Shown here piece by piece: positions 1 to 8,323 of a DNA stretch of 64,000 nucleotides. The position numbers and the translations under genes are program-made. Position 1 is the stretch's first letter. The number at the start of each line of letters is the position of its first letter. The stretch lies in the NCBI RefSeq assembly GCF_009913235.1, contig NZ_CP047897.1, positions 3,223,001-3,287,000 of the forward strand, in the 5' to 3' direction. Under the pieces are notes generated by a model. The model saw only the letters and a list, made by a program, of their open reading frames with translations. It had not been told where the DNA came from and did not search any database. The stretch comes from Nibribacter ruber (GTDB lineage Bacteria; Bacteroidota; Bacteroidia; Cytophagales; Hymenobacteraceae).

Positions 1-1
1 A

Positions 2-1786
2 AAGCAGTATGACGCTGAGGATATCATTGGCAAGCATTTCTCTACCTTTTACACGCCAGACGCCATTGCCAGAGACTATCCGGCGTATGAGCTGCGGGAG
101 GCGCAGGCCCGGGGCAGGTTTGAAGACGAAGGCTGGCGCGTACGCAAAGACGGGTCCATGTTCTGGGCCAACGTCATCATTACACCCATCTATAGAGAAG
201 ACAAGAGTCTGCTGGGTTTCTCCAAAATCACCCGAGACCTCTCTGAAAGAAAGAAGGCCGAGGATGATCTGTACAAGGCCTATGAAGAAGTAAAGGAAAG
301 CGAAGAACGTTTCAGGCTGCTGGTGGAAGGCGTGACAGACTACGCCATCTTCATGCTGGACCCTGCCGGGCGCGTAGCCACCTGGAACGAGGGCGCCAAA
401 AAGATCAAAGGGTATGAGCCCCATGAAATCATTGGCCAGTACTTCTCAAAATTCTACGGCAAGGAGGCGGTGAAAACCGGTTTCCCGGCCTATGAACTCA
501 GCGAGGCCAAAGCCAAAGGCCGCTTTGAAGACGAAGGCTGGCGCTACAGAAAAGACGGCACCGCCTTTTGGGCCAATGTGGTGATCACGGCCATTTACAA
601 CAGCAAGAAAGAACTGATCGGGTTCTCCAAAATCACCCGCGACCTCACCGAGAAAAAGCAACTGGAAGAACAACTGTTCCGGACGCACGAAGAACTGCGC
701 GAGAGCGAGGAAAAATCGCGCCTGCTCATTGACAGCGTGCAAGACTACGCCATTCTCATGTTAAACCCAGACGGGTTGATCATAAGCTGGAACGCCGGCG
801 CCGAGCGCATCAAAGGCTACAAGGCCAAAGAAGTCCTGGGCAAGCACTTTTCCACTTTTTACTCCAGAGAAGCCATTGAACGGGGGTTTCCGCAGTTTGA
901 GCTGAGCAAGGCCATCAGAGACGGTAGGTTTGAGGACGAGGGCTGGCGCATACGAAAAGACGGAACTGCATTTTGGGCCAATGTGGTCATCACCACCATC
1001 TACAGTTCAGATAACCGGTTGCTGGGCTTCGCCAAAATCACCCGGGACCTGACGGAGCGCCGTCGCAACGAAGAGCTCATGCAGAAAAACCAGGACCTGG
1101 TACGCATCAACAACGACCTGGATAATTTTGTGTACACGGCCTCCCATGACTTGAAAGCGCCTATTTCTAACCTGGAGGGACTGCTGATGGCTCTGCTGGA
1201 AGATTTAGGGCCTGAAAAGGAGGCACACCAGGCGGTGATCTCCATGATGCAACGGTCCATTACTACCCTCAAAAAAGTGATCACAGACCTGGCAGACATC
1301 ATTAAGCTGCAGCAGAGCAACGACGAGGTAGAGAACGTTTCCCTGGAGAGCCTGCTGGATGAGGTGAAAGCCAATTTGCAGGAATCCATAAAAACCACCA
1401 ACGCCGAGATTATTTTTGACGCCTCTGGGTTTGACAAATTAGCCTACTCCAGAAAAAACCTGCGCAGCATCTTGTACAACCTGGTTTCCAACGCCCTTAA
1501 ATACGCAGAGCCAGGGCGCGCGCCAATCATCAAAATCACCACTTTTGAGTCCCAGTCAGGGGATAAGCTGATTTCTGTAGAGGATAATGGCTTGGGCATA
1601 CCGGCGCACCAGACAAGCAAAATCTTTTCCATGTACAAGCGGGTGCATGACCATGTAGAAGGCTCCGGCATTGGCTTGTACCTGGTCAAAAAGATTCTGG
1701 ACAACTCAGGTGACCACATTGAGGTGAAAAGCGATGTAGGAACAGGCACCACGTTCACCATCTATTTCAGAAATAAACGTAGATAG
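2..1786 (+). CDS. Multi-PAS sensor histidine kinase (5' end outside window)
   Basis: The frame is open from the left edge, so the N-terminus is missing; 594 residues are visible. Three PAS/PAC modules follow one another, each ending in a PAC-like stretch such as RFEDEGWRxRKDGTAFWANV and ITRDLxE(R/K). They are so alike that recent internal duplication is likely. Then come a DHp domain (RINNDLDNFVYTASHDLKAP, phospho-acceptor His at visible residue 382) and an HATPase_c domain with N box (ILYNLVSNALKY), G1 box (DNGLGI) and G2 region (GSGIGLYLVKK). There is no transmembrane segment in the visible part, so it may be cytosolic. It autophosphorylates in response to a signal sensed by the PAS domains; the signal and ligand are unknown. 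No response regulator is adjacent. Its DHp sequence is nearly the same as in the kinase at 22846-25731. It ends at a strong terminator. Confidence 0.93.
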   Translation, partial: KQYDAEDIIGKHFSTFYTPDAIARDYPAYELREAQARGRFEDEGWRVRKDGSMFWANVIITPIYREDKSLLGFSKITRDLSERKKAEDDLYKAYEEVKESEERFRLLVEGVTDYAIFMLDPAGRVATWNEGAKKIKGYEPHEIIGQYFSKFYGKEAVKTGFPAYELSEAKAKGRFEDEGWRYRKDGTAFWANVVITAIYNSKKELIGFSKITRDLTEKKQLEEQLFRTHEELRESEEKSRLLIDSVQDYAILMLNPDGLIISWNAGAERIKGYKAKEVLGKHFSTFYSREAIERGFPQFELSKAIRDGRFEDEGWRIRKDGTAFWANVVITTIYSSDNRLLGFAKITRDLTERRRNEELMQKNQDLVRINNDLDNFVYTASHDLKAPISNLEGLLMALLEDLGPEKEAHQAVISMMQRSITTLKKVITDLADIIKLQQSNDEVENVSLESLLDEVKANLQESIKTTNAEIIFDASGFDKLAYSRKNLRSILYNLVSNALKYAEPGRAPIIKITTFESQSGDKLISVEDNGLGIPAHQTSKIFSMYKRVHDHVEGSGIGLYLVKKILDNSGDHIEVKSDVGTGTTFTIYFRNKRR

Positions 1787-1811
1787 GCTCTCCCACATAA
1801 AGCTGTTCCTC

Positions 1812-1871
1812 ATTAAAAGCAGATGCTCCGCCTTGGATATACACAAACCAGGCGGAGCATCTGCTTTTAAT
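1812..1871. terminator. Intrinsic terminator after histidine kinase
   Basis: A perfect 21-bp stem (1812-1832 with 1851-1871) encloses an 18-base loop. The arms are A/T-rich outside and GC-rich inside, so a T-run follows the stem on either strand. It lies 25 bp past the kinase stop. Confidence 0.85.
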
Positions 1872-1948
1872 TTATCAGGCAGTTTGCCTATAGATTAACC
1901 TGATTGCTTAGAACTCTGCAGAGACTAGGAAGTTTATGCTTGACCAGG

Positions 1949-1986
1949 CGTTTTTAGCCTCTTTTCCTGAAAACAGCCCAAAAACG
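1949..1986. repeat. 38-bp intergenic palindrome, copy 1
   Basis: Outer arms CGTTTTT and AAAAACG are intact, but the inner GCCTC and CAGCCC do not pair fully. It sits between the kinase terminator and the tsaC promoter. Confidence 0.85.
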
Positions 1987-2029
1987 GTGGCGCTGAGAAG
2001 GCATAGCTGAAAATAAGCTGAGAACGTAC

Positions 2030-2037
2030 TAGCTTTG
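2030..2037 (+). promoter_or_regulatory. Bacteroidota -7 box for tsaC
   Basis: TAGCTTTG matches TAnnTTTG exactly. No clear -33 TTTG was found. Its position means a start codon at 2035 would overlap the promoter, which favours ATG 2056 for the gene. Confidence 0.5.
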
Positions 2038-2055
2038 CATCCTTATATCAGCAAC

Positions 2056-3027
2056 ATGGCACGCATCGGCAAAGACATACCAACGGCAGTTTCATACCTA
2101 ACCCAAGGCGATTTGGTGGCCATCCCTACAGAGACGGTCTACGGGTTGGCGGCCAATGCCTATGATGAGGCCGCCGTGGTCAAAATCTTTGAAGCCAAGA
2201 ACCGCCCCGCCTTTGACCCGCTCATTGTACATACCCACTCTGTGCAGGAACTAGAAAAGATTGCCCGTGAGGTGCCAGATGTAGCCTATAAACTAGCCGA
2301 ACGCTTCATGCCCGGTCCGCTCACGCTCATCCTCCCCAAGTCTGAGCAAGTGCCGTTGCTGGTCACCTCGGGCCATGATTCTGTGGGCATCCGCATCCCC
2401 AACCACCCGCTCACGCTAGACTTACTAAAGCAGTTGCCCTTTCCGCTGGCGGCGCCCAGCGCTAACCCATTCGGTTACGTGAGCCCCACCACCGCCCAGC
2501 ACGTGCAGGACCAGCTAGACCAACGCATTCCCTATATCTTAGACGGCGGCGCCAGCAACATCGGGATTGAGTCTACTATTATAAGAGTAATAGGGGATGA
2601 GGTAGAAGTGTTACGCTTGGGCGGCTTGGCCCTGGAGGAACTGGAAGAATTAGTGCAGATTTCGCGCGCCAATATCAAAACCTCTAGCTCTAACCCAGCC
2701 GCGCCCGGCATGCTGAGCAGCCACTACAACCCTGGTAAAAAAGTCTTTTTAGGACATGTAGCTCAAAACCTAGAAAGGATAGAGGACAAATCAAGGGTAG
2801 GGATCATTTCTCTGCAACAGCAATTCTCAGCTATACCAGCGCACCATCAAATCCAGCTTTCAGAAACTGGTGATTTAAGTGAAGCCGCCCGGAATCTATT
2901 CTCTGCCTTGCGCAGGTTAGACACCCCCACAGTTGACATCATCCTAGCAGAGCGTATGCCAGAACATGGGCTAGGCCTCGCCATTAATGACCGCCTGCAG
3001 CGCGCCAGCTTTCAAGGGGAAGAGTAA
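2056..3027 (+). CDS. tsaC: L-threonylcarbamoyladenylate synthase (TsaC/Sua5, YrdC family)
   Basis: Makes threonylcarbamoyl-AMP from threonine, bicarbonate and ATP, the first step of the t6A37 modification in ANN-decoding tRNAs. The YrdC/Sua5 core is clear: IPTETVYGLAANAYDE near the N-terminus, KNRPAFDPLIVH, RFMPGPLTLILPKS, then the SVGIRIPNHP and APSANPFGYVSPT motifs. After GMLSSHYNPGKK a C-terminal Sua5 domain follows, so this is the long Sua5 form (about 323 residues) rather than the short TsaC. An in-frame ATG at 2035 overlaps the -7 box, so I start at 2056 (MARIGKDIP). The next gene begins 12 bp after the stop and is probably cotranscribed. Confidence 0.93.
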   Translation: MARIGKDIPTAVSYLTQGDLVAIPTETVYGLAANAYDEAAVVKIFEAKNRPAFDPLIVHTHSVQELEKIAREVPDVAYKLAERFMPGPLTLILPKSEQVPLLVTSGHDSVGIRIPNHPLTLDLLKQLPFPLAAPSANPFGYVSPTTAQHVQDQLDQRIPYILDGGASNIGIESTIIRVIGDEVEVLRLGGLALEELEELVQISRANIKTSSSNPAAPGMLSSHYNPGKKVFLGHVAQNLERIEDKSRVGIISLQQQFSAIPAHHQIQLSETGDLSEAARNLFSALRRLDTPTVDIILAERMPEHGLGLAINDRLQRASFQGEE

Positions 3028-3038
3028 TAATAGGAATC

Positions 3039-3593
3039 ATGAAAAGAAATTTCCTCCTACACGTCCTGCTGGCATGTTCCTCAATTACTCATTCATCTTG
3101 TCAAAGACCGAAGAAAATAAAATCCAAAGAATTTGGATTGGAGATTAAGACACATGGCCTTGGTCCAAGGTTTGAAGCTTTTATGTACAATACTGAAGTC
3201 AATGTCTATGACCAACAGCGCTTCAAAATCAACAATGGACGCTTGGATGAAAACACGCTCTATGTTTTAAAGCATCATTACAAAGATACAATTGAGGTAG
3301 TTGATACCTTGAAAGTAAAGTTTGAGGAGGACTCCGTTGATTCGCTGTATATTTTGAGTTATGCCTATCTCAAGACAATAAATATGGACAATGAGATGGA
3401 TGAAAGTGATAGAAGTAGAATAAGAGAAGATATAAAGGATGGGGCAAGCTTTTCTGTTTCACTGCTTTATAACAAGAAGATATTAGAGGCTTCGCAATGG
3501 GGGCTGAGAGGAGTAAGAAGAGCATCTGGTCAAGCAGACCAGCTTTTTGACTTCATTAATAGAAGGTTACCTGAAGAGTTTAAGTTGTATTAG
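3039..3593 (+). CDS. Hypothetical lipoprotein
   Basis: 184 residues, no family recognised. The N-terminus has two basic residues, a short hydrophobic stretch and SSC at about residues 19-21, compatible with a lipoprotein signal peptide, although the lipobox is not canonical. The mature part is charged and mixed alpha/beta in appearance. It starts 12 bp after tsaC and shares its terminator, so it is probably in the same transcript. It is visibly more A+T-rich than tsaC, which suggests a separate origin. Envelope location is inferred from the signal peptide only. Confidence 0.65.
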   Translation: MKRNFLLHVLLACSSITHSSCQRPKKIKSKEFGLEIKTHGLGPRFEAFMYNTEVNVYDQQRFKINNGRLDENTLYVLKHHYKDTIEVVDTLKVKFEEDSVDSLYILSYAYLKTINMDNEMDESDRSRIREDIKDGASFSVSLLYNKKILEASQWGLRGVRRASGQADQLFDFINRRLPEEFKLY

Positions 3594-3618
3594 CAACACT
3601 CAATTAATAAACATCTCT

Positions 3619-3656
3619 CGTTTTTAGCTTACTTTCTGGAAAACAGGCCAAAAACG
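3619..3656. repeat. 38-bp intergenic palindrome, copy 2
   Basis: Lies between convergent genes, with centre CTGGA and right arm AACAGGCCAAAAACG. It is 10 bp from the terminator hairpin that follows. Confidence 0.85.
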
Positions 3657-3666
3657 GCGTCAATAA

Positions 3667-3702
3667 AAAAGGCTCCCGTTCATCAAAGAACGGGAGCCTT
3701 TT
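3667..3702. terminator. Bidirectional terminator between convergent genes
   Basis: A 15-bp stem (3667-3681 with 3688-3702), GC-rich core with A and T tails, and a 6-base loop. It serves the lipoprotein on + and the peptidase on -. Confidence 0.85.
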
Positions 3703-3722
3703 CTTTATAAATCCAGAAACGA

Positions 3723-5921
3723 CTACAAGTTGCGCAGGATAAACTCGGTCATTTTAGTGAATAGGTGAATGGTGGTGTTGCCGCCGCTGATGCCGTGGTT
3801 CCGGTTAGGGTAGTAGGCGCTTTCAAACGGACGGTTGGCTTTCACCAAGGCGTTGGTCATCTCAATGGAGTTCTGGAAATGCACGTTGTCATCGCCAGTG
3901 CCATGAATGAGCAGGTATTTGCCTTTCAAGCGGTCTGCGTAGAATACCGGCGAGTTCTTGTCATAACCGTCTGGGTTCTCCTGGGGAGTTTTCAAGAAAC
4001 GCTCGGTATAGATGGTGTCATAGAAGCGCCAGTTGGTCACCGGGGCCACCGCAATGGCCGCTTTGAAAACATCAGCGCCTTTGGTAATGGCCAAAGAACT
4101 CATATAGCCCCCGAAGCTCCAGCCCCAGATACCAATTCTGCTTTTGTCTACATATGGCAGGTTGCCTAAATGCTTCGCGCCTTCAATCTGGTCAATTACT
4201 TCATAGTGGCCTAAGTTGCCATAGGTTACTTTCTTGAAGTCAGCGCCACGTCCGCCGGTTCCGCGGTTGTCAATTACGGCCACAATGTAGCCTTGGTTGG
4301 TTAAGTAGCTGTGCCACAGGTAGTTTCTGCCTCTCCAGCTATCCACTACTTCTTGGCTTCCCGGACCGCTGTACTGGAACATGAGCACTGGGTACTTCTT
4401 GTTCGGGTCAAAATCTGCCGGTTTGATGGTGTAGCCGTTCAGGTTAACTCCCTCCGACGTCTTGAACTGGAAAAACTCGGCCTTAGGTAGGTTGTAATTG
4501 GCTAAAGTAGTCTTCAGGCTCTCATTGCTCTCCAAGACTTTAATCTGCTTTCCGTCTGACGTATGCAGGCTTACCACCGTCGGGCTGGTGATGGTAGAGT
4601 AATAGTCCAGGTAGTATTTGAAATCACGGCTCAGGTTGATGGTGTGCGTGCCTTTGGCCGGCGTCAGGCTTTTCTTGTTCTTGCCGTTCAAGCCCATGCT
4701 GTACAGGTGACGCTCTAGAGGAGAAACCTCGGTTGAGGTGAAGTACACCAAGCCGTTCTTCTCATCTACGCCGTAGAAGTTGGCCACTTCCCAATTGCCT
4801 TTGGTGATTTGACGCACCAGCTTGCCGTTCATGTCATACAGGTACAGGTGGTTGAAGCCGTCCTTCTCTGAGCTGTGCACAAACTGCTTGCCGTTCTTCA
4901 GGTAATTCAAGTCATCAGTGATGTCAATGTAGGCTTTGTCGGTTTCCTTCAAAACCACTTTGCTTTGGCCGGTCTGGGAGTTGGCGTGCAGAATCTCCAG
5001 GGTGTTCTGCAGGCGGTTCATTCTTCTGATAGAAAGAAGGTTGGGCGTGTTGGTCCAGTTGATGCGCGGAATGTACTGGTCGGTCTCATTGCCGGTGTCC
5101 ATCTTGGTGGTCTTGCCAGACCCTAGGTCGAAGGTGTAAATGGCCACGGTGGCGTTTTTCTCACCAGCCTTCGGGTATTTGAACTTGTAGTCAGTTGGGT
5201 ACAAAGGTCCCCAGGTCTGCATGTTGTACTCTGGTACCTGGCTCTCATCGAACTTATAGAAGGCAATCTGATTGCCCTGCGGTGACCAGAAGAAAGCCTG
5301 CGCGAAGCTGAATTCCTCCTCATACACCCAGTCCGTACCGCCGTTGATGATGAAGTTCCACTTGCCGTCATTGGTCACTTGGCGCTCCTGCATAGAGGCC
5401 AAGTCTACGTAAAACAGGTTGTTATCACGCACGAAGGCCACGTACTTGTTGTCCGGCGAGAAGGTAGCATAGCTCTGCTTTCCGCCTTGGCTCAGCTTCT
5501 GCAATTTCTTGCTGGCTCGGTCATACACGTAAAAATGACCTTTACTGCTTCTGCGATAAATCGGCTCATGCTCGGTCTCAAACAAGATTTTGGTCTCATC
5601 TGTACTGAAGCTGTAGTCATCGTAGTTCAGGATTTTGCCGTCAATTTTGATGTCTTCGCCCTCAATGATGGTGCTCACCGGCTGGCCCGTGGTCACGTCT
5701 ACCTGCACTACGTCCACGCTCTGGTTTTTCTGGTCGGCTACCTGGCTGGAGTAGAACTGGCCATTGCGCATCCAGTTCACGCCGTACACCGATTTGGCCT
5801 GGAACGTGCCCTTCCGGAAGATGTCGTCTAAATCAAAGCTTCGCTTCTGCTGGGCCTGCGCCTGTAGGGCAGTACCTACCACGGCTACTGTCAACAGCCA
5901 ACGTTGTATGGTTTGTCTCAT
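3723..5921 (-). CDS. Dipeptidyl-peptidase IV family serine peptidase (S9B)
   Basis: 732 residues with a Sec signal peptide ending in LQAQAQQ, so it is periplasmic. An N-terminal DPPIV beta-propeller carries the WVYEEEF motif, the double Glu that anchors the substrate N-terminus in DPP-IV. A C-terminal alpha/beta-hydrolase domain has the triad Ser602 (GWSFGG), Asp677 (HGTGDDNVHF) and His709 (NRNHGISGG); spacings of 75 and 32 match the family. It should release X-Pro or X-Ala dipeptides from peptides imported or made in the periplasm. It is a single gene on the minus strand, closed downstream by the bidirectional terminator. Its upstream spacer of 676 bp is repeat-rich. Confidence 0.95.
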   Translation of the reverse strand: MRQTIQRWLLTVAVVGTALQAQAQQKRSFDLDDIFRKGTFQAKSVYGVNWMRNGQFYSSQVADQKNQSVDVVQVDVTTGQPVSTIIEGEDIKIDGKILNYDDYSFSTDETKILFETEHEPIYRRSSKGHFYVYDRASKKLQKLSQGGKQSYATFSPDNKYVAFVRDNNLFYVDLASMQERQVTNDGKWNFIINGGTDWVYEEEFSFAQAFFWSPQGNQIAFYKFDESQVPEYNMQTWGPLYPTDYKFKYPKAGEKNATVAIYTFDLGSGKTTKMDTGNETDQYIPRINWTNTPNLLSIRRMNRLQNTLEILHANSQTGQSKVVLKETDKAYIDITDDLNYLKNGKQFVHSSEKDGFNHLYLYDMNGKLVRQITKGNWEVANFYGVDEKNGLVYFTSTEVSPLERHLYSMGLNGKNKKSLTPAKGTHTINLSRDFKYYLDYYSTITSPTVVSLHTSDGKQIKVLESNESLKTTLANYNLPKAEFFQFKTSEGVNLNGYTIKPADFDPNKKYPVLMFQYSGPGSQEVVDSWRGRNYLWHSYLTNQGYIVAVIDNRGTGGRGADFKKVTYGNLGHYEVIDQIEGAKHLGNLPYVDKSRIGIWGWSFGGYMSSLAITKGADVFKAAIAVAPVTNWRFYDTIYTERFLKTPQENPDGYDKNSPVFYADRLKGKYLLIHGTGDDNVHFQNSIEMTNALVKANRPFESAYYPNRNHGISGGNTTIHLFTKMTEFILRNL

Positions 5922-5995
5922 TCTAGTTTGTTAGATAGTTCTCAGCCTTAAAAATAGGGATTTATTTCGGCTTTGGCCTAAGAACGATGGCAAGG

Positions 5996-6033
5996 CGTTT
6001 TTAGCTTGTTTTCTGGGAATTAGCCGAAAAATG
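5996..6033. repeat. 38-bp intergenic palindrome, copy 3 (degenerate)
   Basis: CGTTTTTAGC and the central TTTTCTGG are kept, while the right arm has drifted (AGCCGAAAAATG). It lies upstream of the DPP-IV gene. Confidence 0.6.
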
Positions 6034-6273
6034 GGTTTGATTGTTAATTGTCAATTGCTGATTGTTTAGTAAGAATAACCGCCGTCGTTGGTGTTATCAC
6101 CAATGACCTATGTTGCATCTCTAATTGCCATTACTTTCTGCTGCCGTTTGTGTGCACTTCCGTTGGCGATTCCTTCGTAGTGGCTGCTTCTTCCGGTGCG
6201 TACTCACTGCCCTGTTTCATTTGTTCCGGTAAGCGCTCACGGCCGCGGGGCCCCGTCCCGGCCCTTCGCACTG

Positions 6274-6329
6274 CTGGTGTTTGTGGGACTTTGTCCCTGC
6301 CGCCGCTGGCCGCGGCGCACAAACACCAG
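6274..6329. other. GC-rich three-way-junction-like inverted repeat
   Basis: A 12-bp closing stem (6274-6285 with 6318-6329) encloses two smaller hairpins: GGGAC/GTCCC (6285-6297) and CGCCGC/GCGGCG (6301-6317). The preceding bases (6240-6265) are also GC-rich and palindromic. The role is unknown; it could be a mobile repeat or a structured RNA. Confidence 0.45.
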
Positions 6330-6558
6330 AGGCGCTCAGGACCAGGACTGGCTTGGGTTCCAATCCTGTAAAGGCTTGATGCTTGGTTAGCTGTTTGCAG
6401 GTAATTTACTTAGCTGTCGCTGCAGAGTCATTCGTGCTACGCACGGTTTGCTCTATCTTTTACTTATTGGTTTTACTTTGAAACAGCCTCCACGAAACGC
6501 GGATTCTCCCCTTGAGGGGAGCGTAGAGGGGTGTCTACATTAGCAGGTTTTAGAAAAC

Positions 6559-6596
6559 CGTTTTTGCCCTATTTTCACCAAAACAGGCAGAAAACG
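6559..6596. repeat. 38-bp intergenic palindrome, copy 4
   Basis: It ends one base before the complement of the aldehyde dehydrogenase stop codon, so it would be the first thing transcribed after that gene. Confidence 0.85.
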
Positions 6597-6597
6597 A

Positions 6598-8040
6598 TCA
6601 CAACTTCACACAAACATTCTGCGCCTCGGTGAAGAAACGCAGAGCTTCCCAACCGCCTTCACGGCCTACGCCGCTTTGTTTCATGCCCCCGAAAGGCGTG
6701 CGCAAATCCCGGAGCAACCAAGTGTTCACCCAGACCATGCCAGCGTGCAGTTGATGCGAGACGCGATGGGCGCGGGTGAGGTCATTGGTCCAGACGGAGG
6801 CAGAGAGTCCGTATTCGGTGGCGTTGGCGTAGGAAATGGCGTCTTCCTCGGTGTCAAAAGGAATGAGCGTGACCACCGGCCCGAAGATTTCCTCGGTATT
6901 GGTCCGGCAGGAGTGAGGCAGGTTCTCAAAGACGGTGGGCTGTAGGAAAAACCCATTGGCACATCGGCCTTCCAATTGAACGCGTTGTCCGCCCGTAAGC
7001 AAAACACCGCCTTCTTCTTTGGCCAGTTCAATGTACTGCAATACTTTCTGCAGATGCGCTTCTGAGACCAGAGCGCCTTGTTTGGTGTCGGCCAACATTG
7101 GGTCACCCACGGTTAAGGTTTTGACGCGTTCTAAGAAAGCCGATTTGAATTGGTCATACAGCGGACGCTCTATTAGAATGCGCGAACCGCAAAGACAGAT
7201 TTGGCCTTGGTTGGAGAAAGCGGACTGCACGGCAGTGGCCACGGTTTTCTCAAAGTCACAATCGGCAAAGATGACAGTAGCGTTCTTTCCGCCTAACTCC
7301 AGTGACAGTTTCTTAAACAAGGGCGCGGCCGTTCTGGCAATGGTTTTCCCGGTTTGGGTGCCGCCGGTGAAGGAAATGGCTTTCACCGAAGGATGTTCGC
7401 AGAGAGGCGCGCCTACGTTGGGGCCGGTGCCGTGCACAATGTTCAAGACGCCTGCGGGCAAGCCGGCTTCTATGCACAGCTCAGACAGAAGATAAGCGGT
7501 GTAGGGCGTGATTTCTGAGGGCTTGGCGACTACGCAGTTTCCGGCGGCTATGGCAGGGGCAATCTTCCAGGTGAATAAATAAAGTGGCAAGTTCCACGGG
7601 GAAATGCAGGCCACCACACCTAAAGGTTTGCGCACCGTATAGTTTACCGCCACGCCCTCCATGAAATGCGACTCAGACGCAAAGTGCTGAATGCCCGTCC
7701 CGAAGAAATGCATGTTACTGCTGGCCCTCGGGATGTCTACGGTCTTGGCCAGCCAAAGCGGTTTACCATTGTCGGTGGTCTCAGCTTCGGCTAGTCTATC
7801 CAAGTTCTGGTCAATGAGCTCAGAGATGCGCATCAAATACCGCCCCCGCTTCTCCGCTGACAAATTGGACCACGCTAGAAATGCCTCTTCCGCCGATTTT
7901 ATCGCTTCTAAGACATCCTGCTCCCCAGAATCCGGAATCTGGGAATAGACCTCGCCGGTGGCTGGATTGATGTTAGGCAAGTACTGACCAGAAGCGGGCG
8001 CTACCAGTTTCCCGTTGATGTAATTCTGCAGGTGAAGCAT
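6598..8040 (-). CDS. Aldehyde dehydrogenase, probable 2-aminomuconate-6-semialdehyde dehydrogenase
   Basis: A full-length NAD(P)-dependent aldehyde dehydrogenase of 480 residues. NAD-site motif FTGGTQTGKTI, general-base Glu in LELGGKNA and nucleophile Cys in FSNQGQICLCGSR are present. The overall pattern (LQNYINGK start, GVVACISPWNLPLYLFTWK, CLCGSRILIE) is that of the 2-hydroxymuconic/2-aminomuconic semialdehyde dehydrogenase branch (ALDH8-like). The neighbours encode 3-hydroxyanthranilate dioxygenase, ACMS decarboxylase, kynureninase and kynurenine monooxygenase, so the likely reaction is 2-aminomuconate semialdehyde to 2-aminomuconate. A GTG start 12 bp upstream (8052) is possible; I prefer ATG 8040. 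A 38-bp palindrome follows the stop directly. Confidence 0.88.
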   Translation of the reverse strand: MLHLQNYINGKLVAPASGQYLPNINPATGEVYSQIPDSGEQDVLEAIKSAEEAFLAWSNLSAEKRGRYLMRISELIDQNLDRLAEAETTDNGKPLWLAKTVDIPRASSNMHFFGTGIQHFASESHFMEGVAVNYTVRKPLGVVACISPWNLPLYLFTWKIAPAIAAGNCVVAKPSEITPYTAYLLSELCIEAGLPAGVLNIVHGTGPNVGAPLCEHPSVKAISFTGGTQTGKTIARTAAPLFKKLSLELGGKNATVIFADCDFEKTVATAVQSAFSNQGQICLCGSRILIERPLYDQFKSAFLERVKTLTVGDPMLADTKQGALVSEAHLQKVLQYIELAKEEGGVLLTGGQRVQLEGRCANGFFLQPTVFENLPHSCRTNTEEIFGPVVTLIPFDTEEDAISYANATEYGLSASVWTNDLTRAHRVSHQLHAGMVWVNTWLLRDLRTPFGGMKQSGVGREGGWEALRFFTEAQNVCVKL

Positions 8041-8166
8041 AGGGCTAGACACAAGATGTAAGACGCAAGATTCAAGTAAATTTTAATTTAGGAAGAAAAG
8101 CAGCGCATACCGTCCCCCTTTGAAGGGGATAGGGGGATGATTTGCTCTATCTGATTTAGGCATTTT

Positions 8167-8242
8167 AGTAGGGGCAATCCCTTGTGGTTGCCCTCTTACA
8201 TTGGCTCCCGTGATAGGGCAACCACAAGGGATTGCCCCTACT
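8167..8242. repeat. GTAGGGGCAATCCC-type inverted repeat, copy 1
   Basis: Perfect 28-bp arms (8167-8194 and 8215-8242) around a 20-base loop. A second, slightly decayed member lies at 14946-15013. A 72-codon minus-strand frame across it (8083-8298) is only repeat sequence. Confidence 0.85.
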
Positions 8243-8257
8243 TTATGCATTGATTTC

Positions 8258-8295
8258 CGTTTTTGGCCTGTTTCCCAGAAAACAGGCCAAAAACG
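8258..8295. repeat. 38-bp intergenic palindrome, copy 5
   Basis: Near-perfect copy with GGCC in both arms and centre CCCAGA. It is 28 bp past the SDR stop, between SDR and aldehyde dehydrogenase. Confidence 0.88.
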
Positions 8296-8323
8296 CATTC
8301 CAGACTCACGACTCAGGACTCAA

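Larger units (their letters stand above)
5922..6597. other. Repeat-rich spacer without a convincing gene
   Basis: It holds a degenerate 38-bp palindrome (5996-6033), a TTGGTGTTATCACCAA palindrome near 6086-6103, a GC-rich structured segment (6274-6329), a fragment resembling the inside of the 230-bp MITE (about 6500-6545), and a good 38-bp palindrome (6559-6596). Short frames at 6048-6371, 6131-6322 and 6196-6390 show no domain or signal and are not called. Confidence 0.6.

Noticed and set aside
8083-8298. 72-codon minus-strand frame
   Set aside because: It translates only the GTAGGGGCAATCCC repeat and a 38-bp palindrome; no signal or domain.
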